Below are positions 52,804-62,853 of a DNA stretch of 64,000 nt, piece by piece. Position 1 is the first letter of the stretch. Every line of letters starts with the position of its first letter. The translations under genes were made by a program, and so were the position numbers. The notes below the pieces were generated by a model. It worked only from the letters and a program-made list of their open reading frames with translations. It made no database searches and was not told where the DNA came from. Origin of the DNA: Thermogemmatispora carboxidivorans (GTDB taxonomy: Bacteria > Chloroflexota > Ktedonobacteria > Ktedonobacterales > Ktedonobacteraceae); contig NZ_JNIM01000001.1 of assembly GCF_000702505.1 (NCBI RefSeq), forward strand, positions 3,720,001-3,784,000, written 5' to 3'.

Positions 52804-55800
52804 TTGGGGATCGCAACAGTGGATAAGATTGTTATCCGTGGCGCACGAGAACATAATCTGAAGAATATTGATCTGACTATCCCTCGCGACAAGCTGGTGG
52901 TCATCACCGGGTTGTCAGGCTCCGGCAAGAGTAGCCTGGCTTTCGATACCATCTTCGCCGAGGGCCAGCGCCGCTACGTTGAGTCGCTCTCGGCTTACGC
53001 GCGCCAGTTCCTCGATAAGATGGATAAGCCCGATGTCGACCACATCGATGGGCTGTCGCCCGCGATCTCGATCGATCAGAAGGGAGCAACCCATAACCCT
53101 CGTTCGACGGTCGGCACGGTGACGGAGATCTATGACTACCTGCGCCTCCTCTACGCCCGCGTCGGCCATCCTCATTGCCCTCGCTGTGGGCGCGAGGTGA
53201 GCCGCCAGACTGTCCAGCAGATCGTCGATGCGATCTTGCAGCTGTCCGAGGGGGCGCGCATCATGCTGCTGGCTCCGCTGGTACAGGGACGCAAGGGTGA
53301 GTATAAGCATATCTTCGAAGAGATGCGCCGCGCGGGTTACGTGCGCATTCGCGTCGATGGCACTATCTACGACTTGAACGATAATATCGAGCTAGATAAG
53401 CAGAAAAAGCACACGATCGAGGTCGTCGTCGACCGTCTGATGATCCGCAAGGCGGGACGCCGGGCTACACTGAGTGCGCTGACCCCCAGCCAGGCCGGCA
53501 GCAACACGGAAACTCTCTCTTCCTCGCAAGCGAGCGAGAGGCCAGTGCTGCGCCGCGTGGCCGAGGAAGCGGTCCCCTACGCCTTGCCTTCGCGCTCCCC
53601 AGCGGGCCAGGACGGCAGTGATGGCCAGGGAGCCGCATCGCGGGTGGCGACTCCTGCCGAAGAGGCAACAGCAACGCAGGCAGAGCAAGATGAGGTCGAT
53701 GCGGCTTTCCGCCAGCGCCTGGCCGATTCGTTAGAGACCACGCTCAAGCTGGGCAACGGCGTAGCCCTGGTCTCCATCGTCGGCGGTGAGGAGGTCCTTT
53801 TCTCGGAGCGCTTCGCCTGCGTCTACTGCGGTATCAGCCTGCCAGAGATCGAGCCACGCACCTTCAGCTTCAACAGCCCGCACGGCGCCTGTCCGGCCTG
53901 CACGGGGCTGGGAACTCAGCGCGAGCTGGACGCCGAGCTGCTGGTAACCAACCCTGACCTGAGCATCCAGGAGGGTGCCATTGCCCTCTGGAGTAAGATA
54001 ATCAATGGCAGCCAGTGGGAGTCGGCCAAGTTGAAGGCGCTGGCAAAGCGTTTTCAGATCGATCTCGATCTTCCCTGGCGCGAGCTATCGCCTGAGCAGC
54101 AGCAGCTGATTCTCTACGGCACCCAGGAGCCGCTGACGATTCGCTATACGCCCCAGCACGGCCAGACGCGCTCGTATACGGTAACCTTTGAGGGAGTGAT
54201 CCCCACCCTGGAGCGCCGCTATCGTCAGACGGAGAGCGAACTGATCCGCGAGGAGATCGAATCGTATATGTCGACGCGGCTCTGCCCCGAGTGCCGGGGA
54301 GCGCGCCTGAAGCCGGAGGCGCTGGCGGTGACGGTCGGTGGACGCAATATCGTGCAGGTGACGCGCCTCTCGGTGAAGCAGGCCCAGCGCTTTTTCCAGG
54401 AGCTGGATGCCGGCCCGGCCCCTTCCCTGGGGGTGCAGCCGTTGACCGGCGGTCATAGCGAGGACGGCGAGCCGCGCGCACCCGATCCGCTGGCCCCGAT
54501 CCCTCCCAACGAGCCGCTGGTCAAGGTGCGCCTGAGCGAGCGCGAACGCCTGATCGCCCGCCAGGTTCTTAAGGAGATCCGTTCCCGCCTGCAGTTTTTG
54601 ATCGACGTGGGCCTGGACTACCTGACGTTGGAGCGCACGGCGATGAGCCTCTCCGGCGGCGAGGCCCAGCGTATCCGCCTGGCTACACAGATTGGCTCGG
54701 GACTGATGGGCGTCCTCTATATCCTGGATGAGCCGAGCATCGGCCTCCATCAGCGCGATAACCATCGCCTGATTCAGACGCTGTTGCGCCTGCGCGATCT
54801 GGGCAATACGGTACTGGTCATTGAGCACGACGAGGATACGATGCGCGCCGCCGACTACATTATCGATATTGGTCCAGGCGCGGGCGAGCATGGCGGCCAG
54901 GTTGTGGCCGCGGGCACCTTCGACGAAGTGGCCGCGCATCCGCAGTCGCTGACGGGGGCCTACCTCTCGGGCCGGCGCCACATTGCAACACCTTCCCAAC
55001 GCCGGCCCGGCAATGGCCACTTTCTGACTATTGTGGGCGCTCGCGAGAATAACCTGAAGAATGTTACGGTGCGCATCCCGCTCGGCAAGTTCGTCGCTAT
55101 TACCGGCGTCTCCGGCTCGGGCAAAAGCTCGCTGATGATCGATATTCTGTATCGCAAGCTGGCGCAGGTGCTCAACCGCGCCCACGAGAGGCCAGGAGTC
55201 CACGACCGCATCGAGGGCATCGAATACCTGGACAAGGTGATCGATATCGATCAGTCGCCAATCGGACGGACACCGCGCTCAAACCCGGCCACCTATACCA
55301 ACGCCTTTACGGGCATCCGCGATCTCTTCGCCCAGGTACCCGAGGCTCGCCTGCGCGGCTACCAGCCGGGCCGCTTCTCCTTTAACGTCAAGGGAGGACG
55401 CTGCGAGGCCTGCAAGGGCGAGGGCATTGTGCGCATCGAGATGAACTTTCTGCCCGATGTCTACGTGCCCTGCGAGGTCTGTAAGGGAAAGCGCTATAAC
55501 CGCGAGGCGCTGGAGATCCGCTATAAGGGAAAGAACATCGCCGAGGTGCTGGATATGACCGTCGAGGATGCCATGCACTTCTTTGAGCACGTGCCGACGG
55601 TCTACAGCAAGCTGAAGACGCTCTACGATGTTGGTCTGGGCTATATTCGCCTGGGGCAGCCGGCGACCACCCTCTCGGGCGGTGAGGCACAGCGTGTGAA
55701 GCTGGCCACTGAGCTGTCGCGCCGCGCCACGGGCCGAACCCTCTATCTGCTAGATGAGCCGACAACGGGGCTGCACTTCGCCGATATCGAGCGGCTGCTC

Positions 55801-56034
55801 AACGTGCTCCAGCGCCTGGTCGATGCCGGCAATACGGTGCTGGTCATTGAGCACAACCTCGATGTGATTAAGTGCGCGGACTGGATTATCGATCTGGGAC
55901 CGGAGGGAGGCGAGGCCGGCGGCGAGGTGATTGCCGAGGGCCCCCCCGAGGAGGTGGCCAGGCAGGAGCATTCTTACACGGGCCAGTTCCTGAAAGAGAT
56001 CTTCGCCCGCGAAGGCCGGGAGGTCAGGATCTGA
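52804..56034 (+). CDS. uvrA: Excinuclease ABC subunit A
   Basis: A 1076-residue UvrA, about 130 residues longer than usual. The first ATPase has Walker [16 protein letters not shown] near residue 40 and the second [16 protein letters not shown] near 770. Signatures [19 protein letters not shown] and [16 protein letters not shown] are intact, as are the zinc modules CVYC...CPAC and CEAC...CEVC. Extra residues form a Ser/Ala/Glu-rich insert at about 220-300 and a Pro/Gly-rich insert at about 535-575. The start is a TTG at 52804; a GTG at 52819 is an alternative. It finds bulky DNA lesions for nucleotide excision repair. Confidence 0.97.
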   Translation: MGIATVDKIVIRGAREHNLKNIDLTIPRDKLVVITGLSGSGKSSLAFDTIFAEGQRRYVESLSAYARQFLDKMDKPDVDHIDGLSPAISIDQKGATHNPRSTVGTVTEIYDYLRLLYARVGHPHCPRCGREVSRQTVQQIVDAILQLSEGARIMLLAPLVQGRKGEYKHIFEEMRRAGYVRIRVDGTIYDLNDNIELDKQKKHTIEVVVDRLMIRKAGRRATLSALTPSQAGSNTETLSSSQASERPVLRRVAEEAVPYALPSRSPAGQDGSDGQGAASRVATPAEEATATQAEQDEVDAAFRQRLADSLETTLKLGNGVALVSIVGGEEVLFSERFACVYCGISLPEIEPRTFSFNSPHGACPACTGLGTQRELDAELLVTNPDLSIQEGAIALWSKIINGSQWESAKLKALAKRFQIDLDLPWRELSPEQQQLILYGTQEPLTIRYTPQHGQTRSYTVTFEGVIPTLERRYRQTESELIREEIESYMSTRLCPECRGARLKPEALAVTVGGRNIVQVTRLSVKQAQRFFQELDAGPAPSLGVQPLTGGHSEDGEPRAPDPLAPIPPNEPLVKVRLSERERLIARQVLKEIRSRLQFLIDVGLDYLTLERTAMSLSGGEAQRIRLATQIGSGLMGVLYILDEPSIGLHQRDNHRLIQTLLRLRDLGNTVLVIEHDEDTMRAADYIIDIGPGAGEHGGQVVAAGTFDEVAAHPQSLTGAYLSGRRHIATPSQRRPGNGHFLTIVGARENNLKNVTVRIPLGKFVAITGVSGSGKSSLMIDILYRKLAQVLNRAHERPGVHDRIEGIEYLDKVIDIDQSPIGRTPRSNPATYTNAFTGIRDLFAQVPEARLRGYQPGRFSFNVKGGRCEACKGEGIVRIEMNFLPDVYVPCEVCKGKRYNREALEIRYKGKNIAEVLDMTVEDAMHFFEHVPTVYSKLKTLYDVGLGYIRLGQPATTLSGGEAQRVKLATELSRRATGRTLYLLDEPTTGLHFADIERLLNVLQRLVDAGNTVLVIEHNLDVIKCADWIIDLGPEGGEAGGEVIAEGPPEEVARQEHSYTGQFLKEIFAREGREVRI

Positions 56035-56182
56035 GTGCTCCCTCCCGGCCCTTCGCTCCTTGCTTCTCTGCCACGCAGCACCCTCCGGCTGGCTGGCAAC
56101 CGCTCAACGGTAGCTTTCCCCCGCCGGGGGCGGCAGCAGCCCTGCCCGTTGTCTTCCTGCTCCAGCACCCTCTTGGTGGCCG

Positions 56183-57160
56183 CTAGCTGGCCCAATGGCG
56201 CATTGGCAGTCCAGGCACGGGCGAGCGGAAGGTGGGCAGGCGCGACATCACCAGCGAGCCAATGTAGACGGTTCGCAGGTCAGGCCCTCCAAAGGTGATG
56301 CTGGTCAGCGATTGGAGCGTCTGCCCGGCGCAGGCGGCCATATCGGCAGGGGTGGCGGTACCGCTGGCGATCTTCTCTTCGAAAGTAGCCAGGACCTCCT
56401 CGTTGGCCTCTTCGAAGACGACATGATAGTCACCGTCGGTGGTGATAATGCCGAGGCCGTTGCGCAGCGGGGTCGTCACCCAGACATTACCTTCGGCATC
56501 AAAGGCAAAGCCATCGACGACGGCCCCCAGGCCAAGACCATCGGGGCCAAAAACCTCTTTATCGCTCAGGCTGCCATCAGGCTGGACACGAAAACGCAGG
56601 ATGCGGTTTTTCATGGTCTCGGCTACATAGAGAAATTCCTCTTTGGCATCCAGACGGATCTCGTTGGTGAAATAGATGCCATCGTAGACGATGCGGGGAC
56701 CCTTCTCGTCGAGCAGGACAATGTAGCCATCGGGACGTGGCTGGGCGGCGGCGGGCCACCACTGCTGTTCCCGCGTTGAGAAGGCCAGCCAGAGGCGATC
56801 TTTGCTGTCGATAAAGACATAGTTGGCGCAGGTGGTGGGGACGCCATCGATCTCGGTCAGCACGTCCTCGCTATGGCCATCGGGATAGAGGCGCTGAATA
56901 CGCCCATTGCCAATATTGGCGATGTAGAGCGAGCCATCGCGCGCCAGCGCCAGACCATTGGGTTCGCCTCCCAGGCCGCCGAGGAATTGCTGGCTGCCAT
57001 CGGGGGCAATGCGCATGACACCGCCGCGACCGTCTGAGGTCCAGAGGGTGCCGTCCGGCTGCGCGATGATCGACTCGGGGCGGACAAGGTCATGGCCAGT
57101 GTAGGTGAGATCGCTCAGCTCAAGGCGAAATTCCTTGATAGGGGGATGGCTCTCGCTCAT
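56183..57160 (-). CDS. SMP-30/gluconolactonase/LRE-like beta-propeller protein
   Basis: A 325-residue protein starting at the ATG at 57160 after AAAGGGAGGAAG. It is a six-bladed propeller with the repeated metal-site pattern: VRPESIIAQPDGTLWTSDG, GEPNGLALARDGSLYIANIG, FTNEIRLDAKEEFLYVAE and DGFAFDAEGNVWVTTP. Ligands Glu, Asn and Asp are conserved, so calcium-dependent lactone hydrolysis is plausible. There is no signal peptide, so it acts in the cytoplasm. It converges with uvrA. Confidence 0.9.
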   Translation of the reverse strand: MSESHPPIKEFRLELSDLTYTGHDLVRPESIIAQPDGTLWTSDGRGGVMRIAPDGSQQFLGGLGGEPNGLALARDGSLYIANIGNGRIQRLYPDGHSEDVLTEIDGVPTTCANYVFIDSKDRLWLAFSTREQQWWPAAAQPRPDGYIVLLDEKGPRIVYDGIYFTNEIRLDAKEEFLYVAETMKNRILRFRVQPDGSLSDKEVFGPDGLGLGAVVDGFAFDAEGNVWVTTPLRNGLGIITTDGDYHVVFEEANEEVLATFEEKIASGTATPADMAACAGQTLQSLTSITFGGPDLRTVYIGSLVMSRLPTFRSPVPGLPMRHWAS

Positions 57161-57307
57161 GGTGCTTCCTCCCTTTCTTCTTTGAAGAGGGTCCTGCTAC
57201 CTGGACCAGTCGTTGATCGCCATAGATGACGGCCTTCGTCATGGCGCCGCTACTGGCCTCAGAGGCCGAAAGAGGCACACAGAAGTCACTGCCTCATTCT
57301 GTGACAG

Positions 57308-57337
57308 ATTGTATACTACCGCGTCAGGATGATGCAA
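57308..57337 (-). promoter_or_regulatory. Likely promoter of the SMP-30-like gene
   Basis: On the minus strand TTGCAT (57332-57337) and TACAAT (57308-57313) are 18 bp apart, giving a leader of about 140 nt. The 318-bp gap 57161-57478 contains nothing else recognisable. Confidence 0.45.
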
Positions 57338-57478
57338 TGGCATGCTGCGGGAGCAAGAGCCAGCTCGGTTCCGCCTGCGCTTGCAGGAGTTCAGCATCCG
57401 GAGAGTAGCGAGCTGCAGCACAGGTTGACTGTACTGCAGCCCGGAGCAGGACAGTGCACTACCACGAGGGAGGCGCAG

Positions 57479-57781
57479 CTAGATGCCTGAGCCGGTGCCG
57501 CTGCTGGTGCCGCTCCTCCCCAGACCCAGGAACCAGGCCGGGACGGTACAGAGCAGGGCTAGAATGCCTCCAATGAGCGCCATGTTCTTGAGATCTAGCG
57601 CTATGCTAAAGGCTGAGCCCCCCTCTAGCTCGGCGAGTGGCAGCGAGAAGAGCGCCAGATGCAGCGACTGCCCCGTCAGCATCCCATAGGCTACCAATCC
57701 CGCTACTCCCAGAAGCAGCAGCAACAGAGCCGCGAAAATCCCAAACATCAGACATTCAAACAGGCGCCTGACCAGCTTCAT
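57479..57781 (-). CDS. Small two-helix membrane protein
   Basis: A 100-residue protein from the ATG at 57781, 6 nt after AGGAGTG. Two hydrophobic helices (LFECLMFGIFAALLLLLLGV and ALIGGILALLCTVPAWFLGL) are joined by an external loop, with a Gly/Ser-rich C-terminus. It lies 125 bp after the ABC permease gene on the same strand and may belong to that transporter unit. No family recognised. Confidence 0.65.
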   Translation of the reverse strand: MKLVRRLFECLMFGIFAALLLLLLGVAGLVAYGMLTGQSLHLALFSLPLAELEGGSAFSIALDLKNMALIGGILALLCTVPAWFLGLGRSGTSSGTGSGI

Positions 57782-57906
57782 AAGGATCACTCCTCTCCTT
57801 CTTCCTTGCGCCGGTAAGCGAATCAATCCGCTTATCCATCAAAGAGCTATAAGAAATTCCCCTGTTCTTCTCTTCCAGAGCCAGTCTGTTCTGATGGCTT
57901 GCTTCT

Positions 57907-59442
57907 TCAATCACGCTCGTGCTCCAGGTGGGTGGTTCCCAGCCAGAGGCTGCCTCTGTAGAGGGCCAGCACCAGCACCAGGGCAATAGCGACTTCGATC
58001 AGCATCTGTACCCAGCTGCCGCCAGGCGAGGCCGGCAGCACCCTCTGTATGGAGAGGTAGAGGATCGAGAGAGGCAGATCAACGAGAAAAAGCGCTAAGC
58101 CCAGCGTCAGCATGCTTAGCGGATCATCGGGAGAGTAAGGTAGCAGAATGCCCATGAGGAAGCAGAGTGGCGTCAAGATGAGAGCAGGCGGCAGCCAGAG
58201 CAGCAGCAGAGCAGGCAGGCCGGCCACCAGCAGCAACACCAGGGTTGCCAGTGCCCAGAGCAGCAGCGTCAGCCCCAGGCAGGTCCAGAACTTGGCAGAG
58301 AGCAAGAGACGCAGCTCAAGCGGGGTCGCCGCCAGCAGGCGGTAGGCTCGACGGTCGCGCCCCCATGAGGACTGTCCGAAGCCGGCCAGCAGCGGTAAGA
58401 ACAAGGGGGGGACCGCCTGCGCTAGCGTCAGGTGGAAGAGGGGATTGGCCGTACGTGTCAGGAGCAGGCCCACCAGTGCAGCCAGCCACACTCCAAAGAT
58501 CATCACTCCGTCGATGACCAGGTAGGGAGAGCGACAGAGACTCTTCAGCTCGTAGAGGCAGGCTGTCCACCAGAGCGGTGGCGCGAAGGGCAGCCGACGC
58601 AAGGGCGCCCACTGACCACGTGTGCCACTGACCAGACGTTCGCAGCCTTCCAGAAGCAGGGCATAGAGTAGCCCAGCCAGCAGTGTCGCAGCCAGCAGGA
58701 GTACGACCCCACTGAGGATGGCCTCCGGATGCGGCTCCAGAACGAGCGCCATCCAGCGGGCCGGCCAGAGCAGCGTCCAGAGCGGCAGGGCAGTCGACAG
58801 CCCCGGCAGGAGCGTGAAGATGGGCGCTTCCAGTAGGACCAGTCCCAGGGCCAGGCTCAGACCCAGTACGCTGAATCGTACTCCTTGATGCTCTCCCCCG
58901 AAGAGGCGCAGCGCTCCATAGAGCATCGCCTGATGAAAAGCCAAGGTCAGGAGATTGTAGCAGAGAAGGGCCAGCACCAGCGCCAGCACCAGCTGGAAGG
59001 GGGTAATCACGCCCAGGGTCATCAATGCTAACAAGGCTGGCCCCCAAAGCAAGCCCTGGACAACCAATAGTGTCAGCAAGCCCGGTAGCAACAAGCCAAT
59101 TCGCAGCTGCAGCGCCGAAAGCGGAAGTGGCAGCATCATGCGCCTCAGCCGCGTATCATCGGGCGAGAGCATGATAATCAGAGTAAGAATGATAAATGAG
59201 AAGATGAGGTAGAAATTGCAGAGACTCAGCGTTACCAGTGGCCGTAGCAGTTCTCCCAGGGCACCTTTTGTCAGCAAGCTCTCGCCAAGCTCGCGGAAGA
59301 AACCATACATCAGGAGGCCGGTCAGAGGTAGCACTAGTAGCAAGAGTGGGAGAAGCAGCCACAGCCCTGGGAGGCGGCGCAGTAGCTGAGCCAGGCGATG
59401 GCGCCAGGTTGTGATCACCAATCTAGAAACGTGCCAGAACAC
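57907..59442 (-). CDS. ABC-2-type exporter permease
   Basis: A 511-residue membrane protein starting at the GTG at 59442, 7 nt after AAGGAG. It contains about 12 Leu-rich helices in two halves, separated by a cytoplasmic segment with SGTRGQWAPLRRLPFAPP. A proline/charged loop SPDDTRLRRMMLPLP recurs in a variant near SYSPDD-like sequences of the second half. It is the partner of the ATPase encoded immediately upstream (20-bp overlap). Cargo is unknown; exporters of this type carry lipids, antibiotics or peptides. Confidence 0.85.
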   Translation of the reverse strand: MFWHVSRLVITTWRHRLAQLLRRLPGLWLLLPLLLLVLPLTGLLMYGFFRELGESLLTKGALGELLRPLVTLSLCNFYLIFSFIILTLIIMLSPDDTRLRRMMLPLPLSALQLRIGLLLPGLLTLLVVQGLLWGPALLALMTLGVITPFQLVLALVLALLCYNLLTLAFHQAMLYGALRLFGGEHQGVRFSVLGLSLALGLVLLEAPIFTLLPGLSTALPLWTLLWPARWMALVLEPHPEAILSGVVLLLAATLLAGLLYALLLEGCERLVSGTRGQWAPLRRLPFAPPLWWTACLYELKSLCRSPYLVIDGVMIFGVWLAALVGLLLTRTANPLFHLTLAQAVPPLFLPLLAGFGQSSWGRDRRAYRLLAATPLELRLLLSAKFWTCLGLTLLLWALATLVLLLVAGLPALLLLWLPPALILTPLCFLMGILLPYSPDDPLSMLTLGLALFLVDLPLSILYLSIQRVLPASPGGSWVQMLIEVAIALVLVLALYRGSLWLGTTHLEHERD

Positions 59443-60193
59443 GATCAAGCTCCTTCTCCTGCTGGGCCAGCCCAAGGGCCTGCAGAAAGGCCTCTTCCAG
59501 GTTGGCAACACCATAGCGCTCCAGTAAGGCCCGCTGGGCCCCCTGGGCCACCACCTGGCCCTGATGGAGCAGGATCACCTCATCGCAGAGGTCCTGAGCC
59601 ATGAGCAGGTCGTGCGTGGAGATCAGCACGCCTACCCCGCGCTCCCGTAGCCGGCGCAATAGACGCTTGACCAGAATGGTCATCTCGGGATCAAGTCCCG
59701 AGAGCGGCTCATCGAGCAGCAGCAGGCGCGGCTGATGCAGCAGGGCTGCAATGATCTGTAGCTTCTTGCGCTGACCGTGCGAATAGGTCTCCAGAAGATG
59801 GTGAGCCTTCTCTTCAAGCCGCAGGAGGGCCAGATACTCCCCAGCCAGATTCCACTGTTCTTCAGAGAGGCCATAAATGCGACGGAGGAATTGGAGATAC
59901 TCGAGGCCAGTGAGGTGATCGACGACATCCTGGGAGTCAGGAACAAAGCCAAAGAAGGCTTTCTTGCGCGATGGCACGCGCTGAAGCTCTTCGCCATCGA
60001 GAAGAATGGAGCCGCTCGTCGGTGGTAGCAAACCGACGAGCATTGAGAGTAAGGTAGTTTTGCCTGCTCCGTTGGGGCCAAGGAGGCCCACAATCTGACC
60101 TGCTGGTACCGCGAATGAGATGCGATCGACGGCAGTAAAAGTACCAAAGCGCCGGCTGAGCTGGCGTGCTTCGAGCAGCGGTGTGTGTTGCAT
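59423..60193 (-). CDS. ABC exporter ATP-binding protein
   Basis: A 256-residue ATPase. Walker A is LLGPNGAGKTTLLSML, the Q-loop region VPDSQDVVDHLTGLEYLQFL, Walker B LLLLDEPLSGLDP, and the His switch ISTHDLLM. The signature is YSHGQRKKLQI, with His replacing the second position of the usual LSGGQ. The C-terminal extension (about 40 residues) is typical of drug/lantibiotic exporter ATPases. It is the first gene of the ABC-2 exporter unit; no regulator gene is adjacent. Confidence 0.95.
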   Translation of the reverse strand: MQHTPLLEARQLSRRFGTFTAVDRISFAVPAGQIVGLLGPNGAGKTTLLSMLVGLLPPTSGSILLDGEELQRVPSRKKAFFGFVPDSQDVVDHLTGLEYLQFLRRIYGLSEEQWNLAGEYLALLRLEEKAHHLLETYSHGQRKKLQIIAALLHQPRLLLLDEPLSGLDPEMTILVKRLLRRLRERGVGVLISTHDLLMAQDLCDEVILLHQGQVVAQGAQRALLERYGVANLEEAFLQALGLAQQEKELDRVLARF

Positions 60194-60621
60194 CCTGCCT
60201 GTTTCCCTCCTTCATGTAATGGGGCCAGAGCAGGCCCTAGCTCTGCCTGGTAGTAAAAGCGGGGGAACGTGTCCTTACGTCTCAGGCGTCGCTGCCATCT
60301 CGAACAGACCTGGCTTTCCCGTGAGCGTTGTGTGTTTTCAGCTCTTTCCCGCCGGCTACTCCTGATTGCAATCCTTAGCCAGGACTCTCTCTTTGATTAA
60401 ACGTTTCACTCTCGCTTTTTCCAAGCGCGACGCGGGTAGCTCTTTCTAAGAGGATACCATATCTTCTCTGGAAGCTGTTGCTCCTTCCTGATGGAATGAC
60501 ATCGAGATAGCGAAGTTGAAATATAGAAGTTCATGCTTTATAATCCCCTGCAGAGAGCAGATCCCTGCCCTCTCCAATTTTCTGCTATCTGACCGCGACA
60601 GGGAGGTCGGAGGCGATAGCC
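60194..60621. other. 428-bp region, no gene, promoter at its right end
   Basis: Moderately AT-rich DNA between the divergent ABC exporter and the STAND fragment. No frame is convincing and no promoter for the exporter was identified. Confidence 0.35.
60516..60544 (+). promoter_or_regulatory. Strong promoter before the STAND fragment
   Basis: TTGAAA (60516-60521) and a perfect TATAAT (60539-60544) are 17 bp apart. It would transcribe the fragment at 60622, whose ATG also has a good GGAGG site. Confidence 0.65.
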
Positions 60622-61274
60622 ATGAAGCGCAGGGGGCCAGCGCTGGGACAGGAGCCAGCCCTGGTCATGCGCTTAGTCGAAGCTGTTGGTGGCTTGCCTC
60701 TGGCCTTGTTACTCCTGGGCAGCCACCTCTATGATGAGGAGTCGCTGTACGAGCAACCGCGCCGTATTGTAGCGGCTTTTCGTCATCTTCTTGAGCGGCC
60801 AGCTCGCTGGTTCTCGCTCTGCTTGCCAGCGAGTGGCAGCCATGCCGGCCTGCTCAAGGAGAGCCTGCAGCGCAGTCTTGCTTGTTTGCCTTCCGCTGCC
60901 CTGGCGCTTCTCCATTCCCTGGCAGTTTTCTCCCTCCAACCTGACAGCTTTAGCGAGGAGGCTGCCGCTGCAGTTTGTCAGTGTGAGGCGACGACCTTCA
61001 CTACGGCGCTCGATCTCCTCTGTGACAGCGGCCTGCTGGAATGTCGGACTGCCCGTTATAGCCTGCACCCGGACCCGGAGTCAGGGCCTCTCTTCGGCTT
61101 GATCAGCCCGAGCAGAGCGCCGCCGAGCGCGATTTAGTTGACTCCTATGCCGCTCTGAGCCGGCAGCAGCTCGCTGCGGGCAGCCCTCTAGCGCTCGTTG
61201 AGCGAGAGAATCTAGAGACAGTCTTACGCTTGGCGAACAGCACGGAATGCTTGAGGCGCAGCATCTCCTTCTAG
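60622..61274 (+). pseudogene. Truncated, frameshifted NB-ARC/STAND-type regulator fragment
   Basis: From the ATG at 60622 (GGAGG 8 nt upstream) the frame runs 171 residues and matches the middle of NB-ARC ATPases: the lid helix LVEAVGGLPLALLLLGSHLY and the winged-helix part LLHSLAVFSLQPDSFSEEAA with SGLLE and RYSLHP. The P-loop half is absent. Near 61085 the family-like sequence continues in another frame (AAERDLVDSYAALSRQQLAA onward) to a stop at 61274, so a frameshift is likely. The intact promoter and ribosome site mean a short product could still be made. Confidence 0.65.
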
Positions 61275-61407
61275 CGACTTTGGAGGCTCTGGCCGGGAGT
61301 GCTTGTCCTTGAGCGGCCAGGTCCACTGAACCTTTAAGAGCAGCAGAGGGAGCAGTCTCTGCAGGCTGCCCCTCCTGCTGCTCTGGCCGGTCAGTCCAGT
61401 GTCCTGC

Positions 61408-61653
61408 TTAGACCGTCAGGATCTGCGGCTCCTCGAGGCTGGTCCAATACTCGGTAGCCCCGCTGCTACAGCTCTCGGCCTCCAGCAGACGGCTTGCAGC
61501 CGCTCGCAGCACCTCTAGTGCTTCCTGCAGCGCCTGCTGCCGCTGATGACGCGCCCGCCAGGTCTTCACGCTCAGCTGGATCTCTCTAACAAGCTGGAAG
61601 AGAGTCACCAGTAGCCCCACACTGAGCACCGGGATCGCAGCCTCCAGGATCAT
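61408..61653 (-). CDS. Small single-pass membrane protein, duplicated N-terminus
   Basis: An 81-residue protein from the ATG at 61653. One membrane helix (LEAAIPVLSVGLLVTLFQLV) is followed by a basic segment (KTWRARHQRQQ), a short Ala/Leu/Glu helix and a polar end. Its first 40 residues are nearly identical to the start of the protein at 62854-63582, reflecting the 133-bp DNA duplication. It lies 22 bp after another tiny membrane protein gene. Function unknown. Confidence 0.6.
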   Translation of the reverse strand: MILEAAIPVLSVGLLVTLFQLVREIQLSVKTWRARHQRQQALQEALEVLRAAASRLLEAESCSSGATEYWTSLEEPQILTV

Positions 61654-61663
61654 GACCTGCTCT
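61531..61663. repeat. 133-bp direct repeat, copy 1
   Basis: This segment is identical to 63460-63592 except for two substitutions (at 61546 and in GATCGCAG versus GATCACAG). It spans the start codon and membrane-helix coding part of the small membrane protein gene. Confidence 0.95.
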
Positions 61664-61675
61664 GGACAGAGCATC

Positions 61676-61867
61676 TCAGAAACCTCCTTTGAGCGTCAAG
61701 AAAAGAAAAAAGCCAGTTGCCAATAGAGCGACGAATACACCTATCGCTCCAATCAGTTGCCCTACACGTTCTGGACCAGGAGGCAAACGCCACACTCGTA
61801 GCCAGAGGACCACATCGCTGACCATTAATACCAGCAGGCATACAAGAGCAAACACTGTAGGCAGCAC
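61676..61867 (-). CDS. Very small two-helix membrane protein
   Basis: A 63-residue protein from the GTG at 61867, about 11 nt after GGAGG. It is almost entirely two helices (VFALVCLLVLMVSDVVLWLR and IGAIGVFVALLATGFFLFLT) with a short PPGPERVG turn. It precedes the duplicated membrane protein gene and probably shares its transcript. The good ribosome site supports it; function unknown. Confidence 0.5.
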   Translation of the reverse strand: MLPTVFALVCLLVLMVSDVVLWLRVWRLPPGPERVGQLIGAIGVFVALLATGFFLFLTLKGGF

Positions 61868-62071
61868 GTTTCACTTTGCCTCCAGACAGGGTCTATACAG
61901 CTCGCCTGAGTTCTAAAGCAACGAGCAAGCTGTTGCAGCGTCCTGCAGCCCATCGCCACAATAGTGCCTATCACAGCTTCACAAGCTATGCTCACTCAGA
62001 CGCTATCAGGGAAACGACGACAGTTTCGTTGAGATACGCTCTGGTCTTATGACACCAATCGCCGGCCCGAC

Positions 62072-62728
62072 CTACCCCTTGCTTTCTTCAGCCTCGCCAG
62101 CAAGGCCAGGCCACATCTCTGTCTCGTGGAGAATCAGCAGGGGCAGATAGGATGCTTCTTGTTCTTTGAGGTAAGCTGTGATCAGATAGAGACCTGACGC
62201 AGGAGCAACAAACGTCACGGCTTCCCTGATGATACTCATCCTGAGCGAGCTTGGAGTCCGAGAGGATGGATGATACGTCAGCTCCTTCCACTCTAGGCGG
62301 CGCGGATGCGACGTGATCAGGCGGGCCGGCTGCCTCCCCTCTCCAAGAGGCCCGTCAAGCGACCAGGAGAATTCTCCCAGCCCCTCTCCACAGATAATCG
62401 CATGAAGCACAGCATGCACCTGGTAGGGGAAAAAGGCCGTCACCAAGCCATTCCCCAGCACTTCCAGAAAGGAGGCCCGTGGCTGGATGGTCAAAGGCCA
62501 AAAGGCTTCAGAGCGTGTATTGCGGGGTCCTGTTACGGTGCTCTGCCGAAAGATGGAGATTACTTCGAAACCAGTGACAGGATCTTCCTCGCTGATGGCT
62601 CCCGTCACTTTCTCGACTTCCAGTACACCCGCCTCCCTCATCCTTTGCCGGGCAAGCTGGGAGATTATCGGCGAGGGGCGTGCCGAGAGCAACAGGAGCG
62701 ATTGAATCCAAATCGGCGGATGCGACAT
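62072..62728 (-). CDS. Soluble protein of unknown function between the repeats
   Basis: A 218-residue protein from the ATG at 62728 after AAAGGAAAG. The first 25 residues are mildly hydrophobic (IWIQSLLLLSARPS) but not a clear signal peptide. Segments such as FRQSTVTGPRNTRSEAFWPL, NGLVTAFFPYQVHAVLHAII and GLYLITAYLKEQEASYLPLL suggest a beta-rich fold. I recognise no family. It is enclosed by the two copies of the 133-bp repeat. Confidence 0.65.
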   Translation of the reverse strand: MSHPPIWIQSLLLLSARPSPIISQLARQRMREAGVLEVEKVTGAISEEDPVTGFEVISIFRQSTVTGPRNTRSEAFWPLTIQPRASFLEVLGNGLVTAFFPYQVHAVLHAIICGEGLGEFSWSLDGPLGEGRQPARLITSHPRRLEWKELTYHPSSRTPSSLRMSIIREAVTFVAPASGLYLITAYLKEQEASYLPLLILHETEMWPGLAGEAEESKG

Positions 62729-62853
62729 GAGGCTTTCCTTTCTTGACTGCACCACCTGCACATTAACAGAAGAGCAAAGCCCTCGTATTATATACTTTCT
62801 CTCCTACCACTTATCCTCTCCTAGTCTAGGAGAGCGTTAGTAGAGCCTCAAGG

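Noticed and set aside
61408..61867. Small membrane proteins as a second bacteriocin locus
   Set aside because: The single-helix protein has a long polar tail and no leader/core pattern, and there is no DUF95, protease or modification enzyme nearby; only an unlinked divergent ABC exporter.
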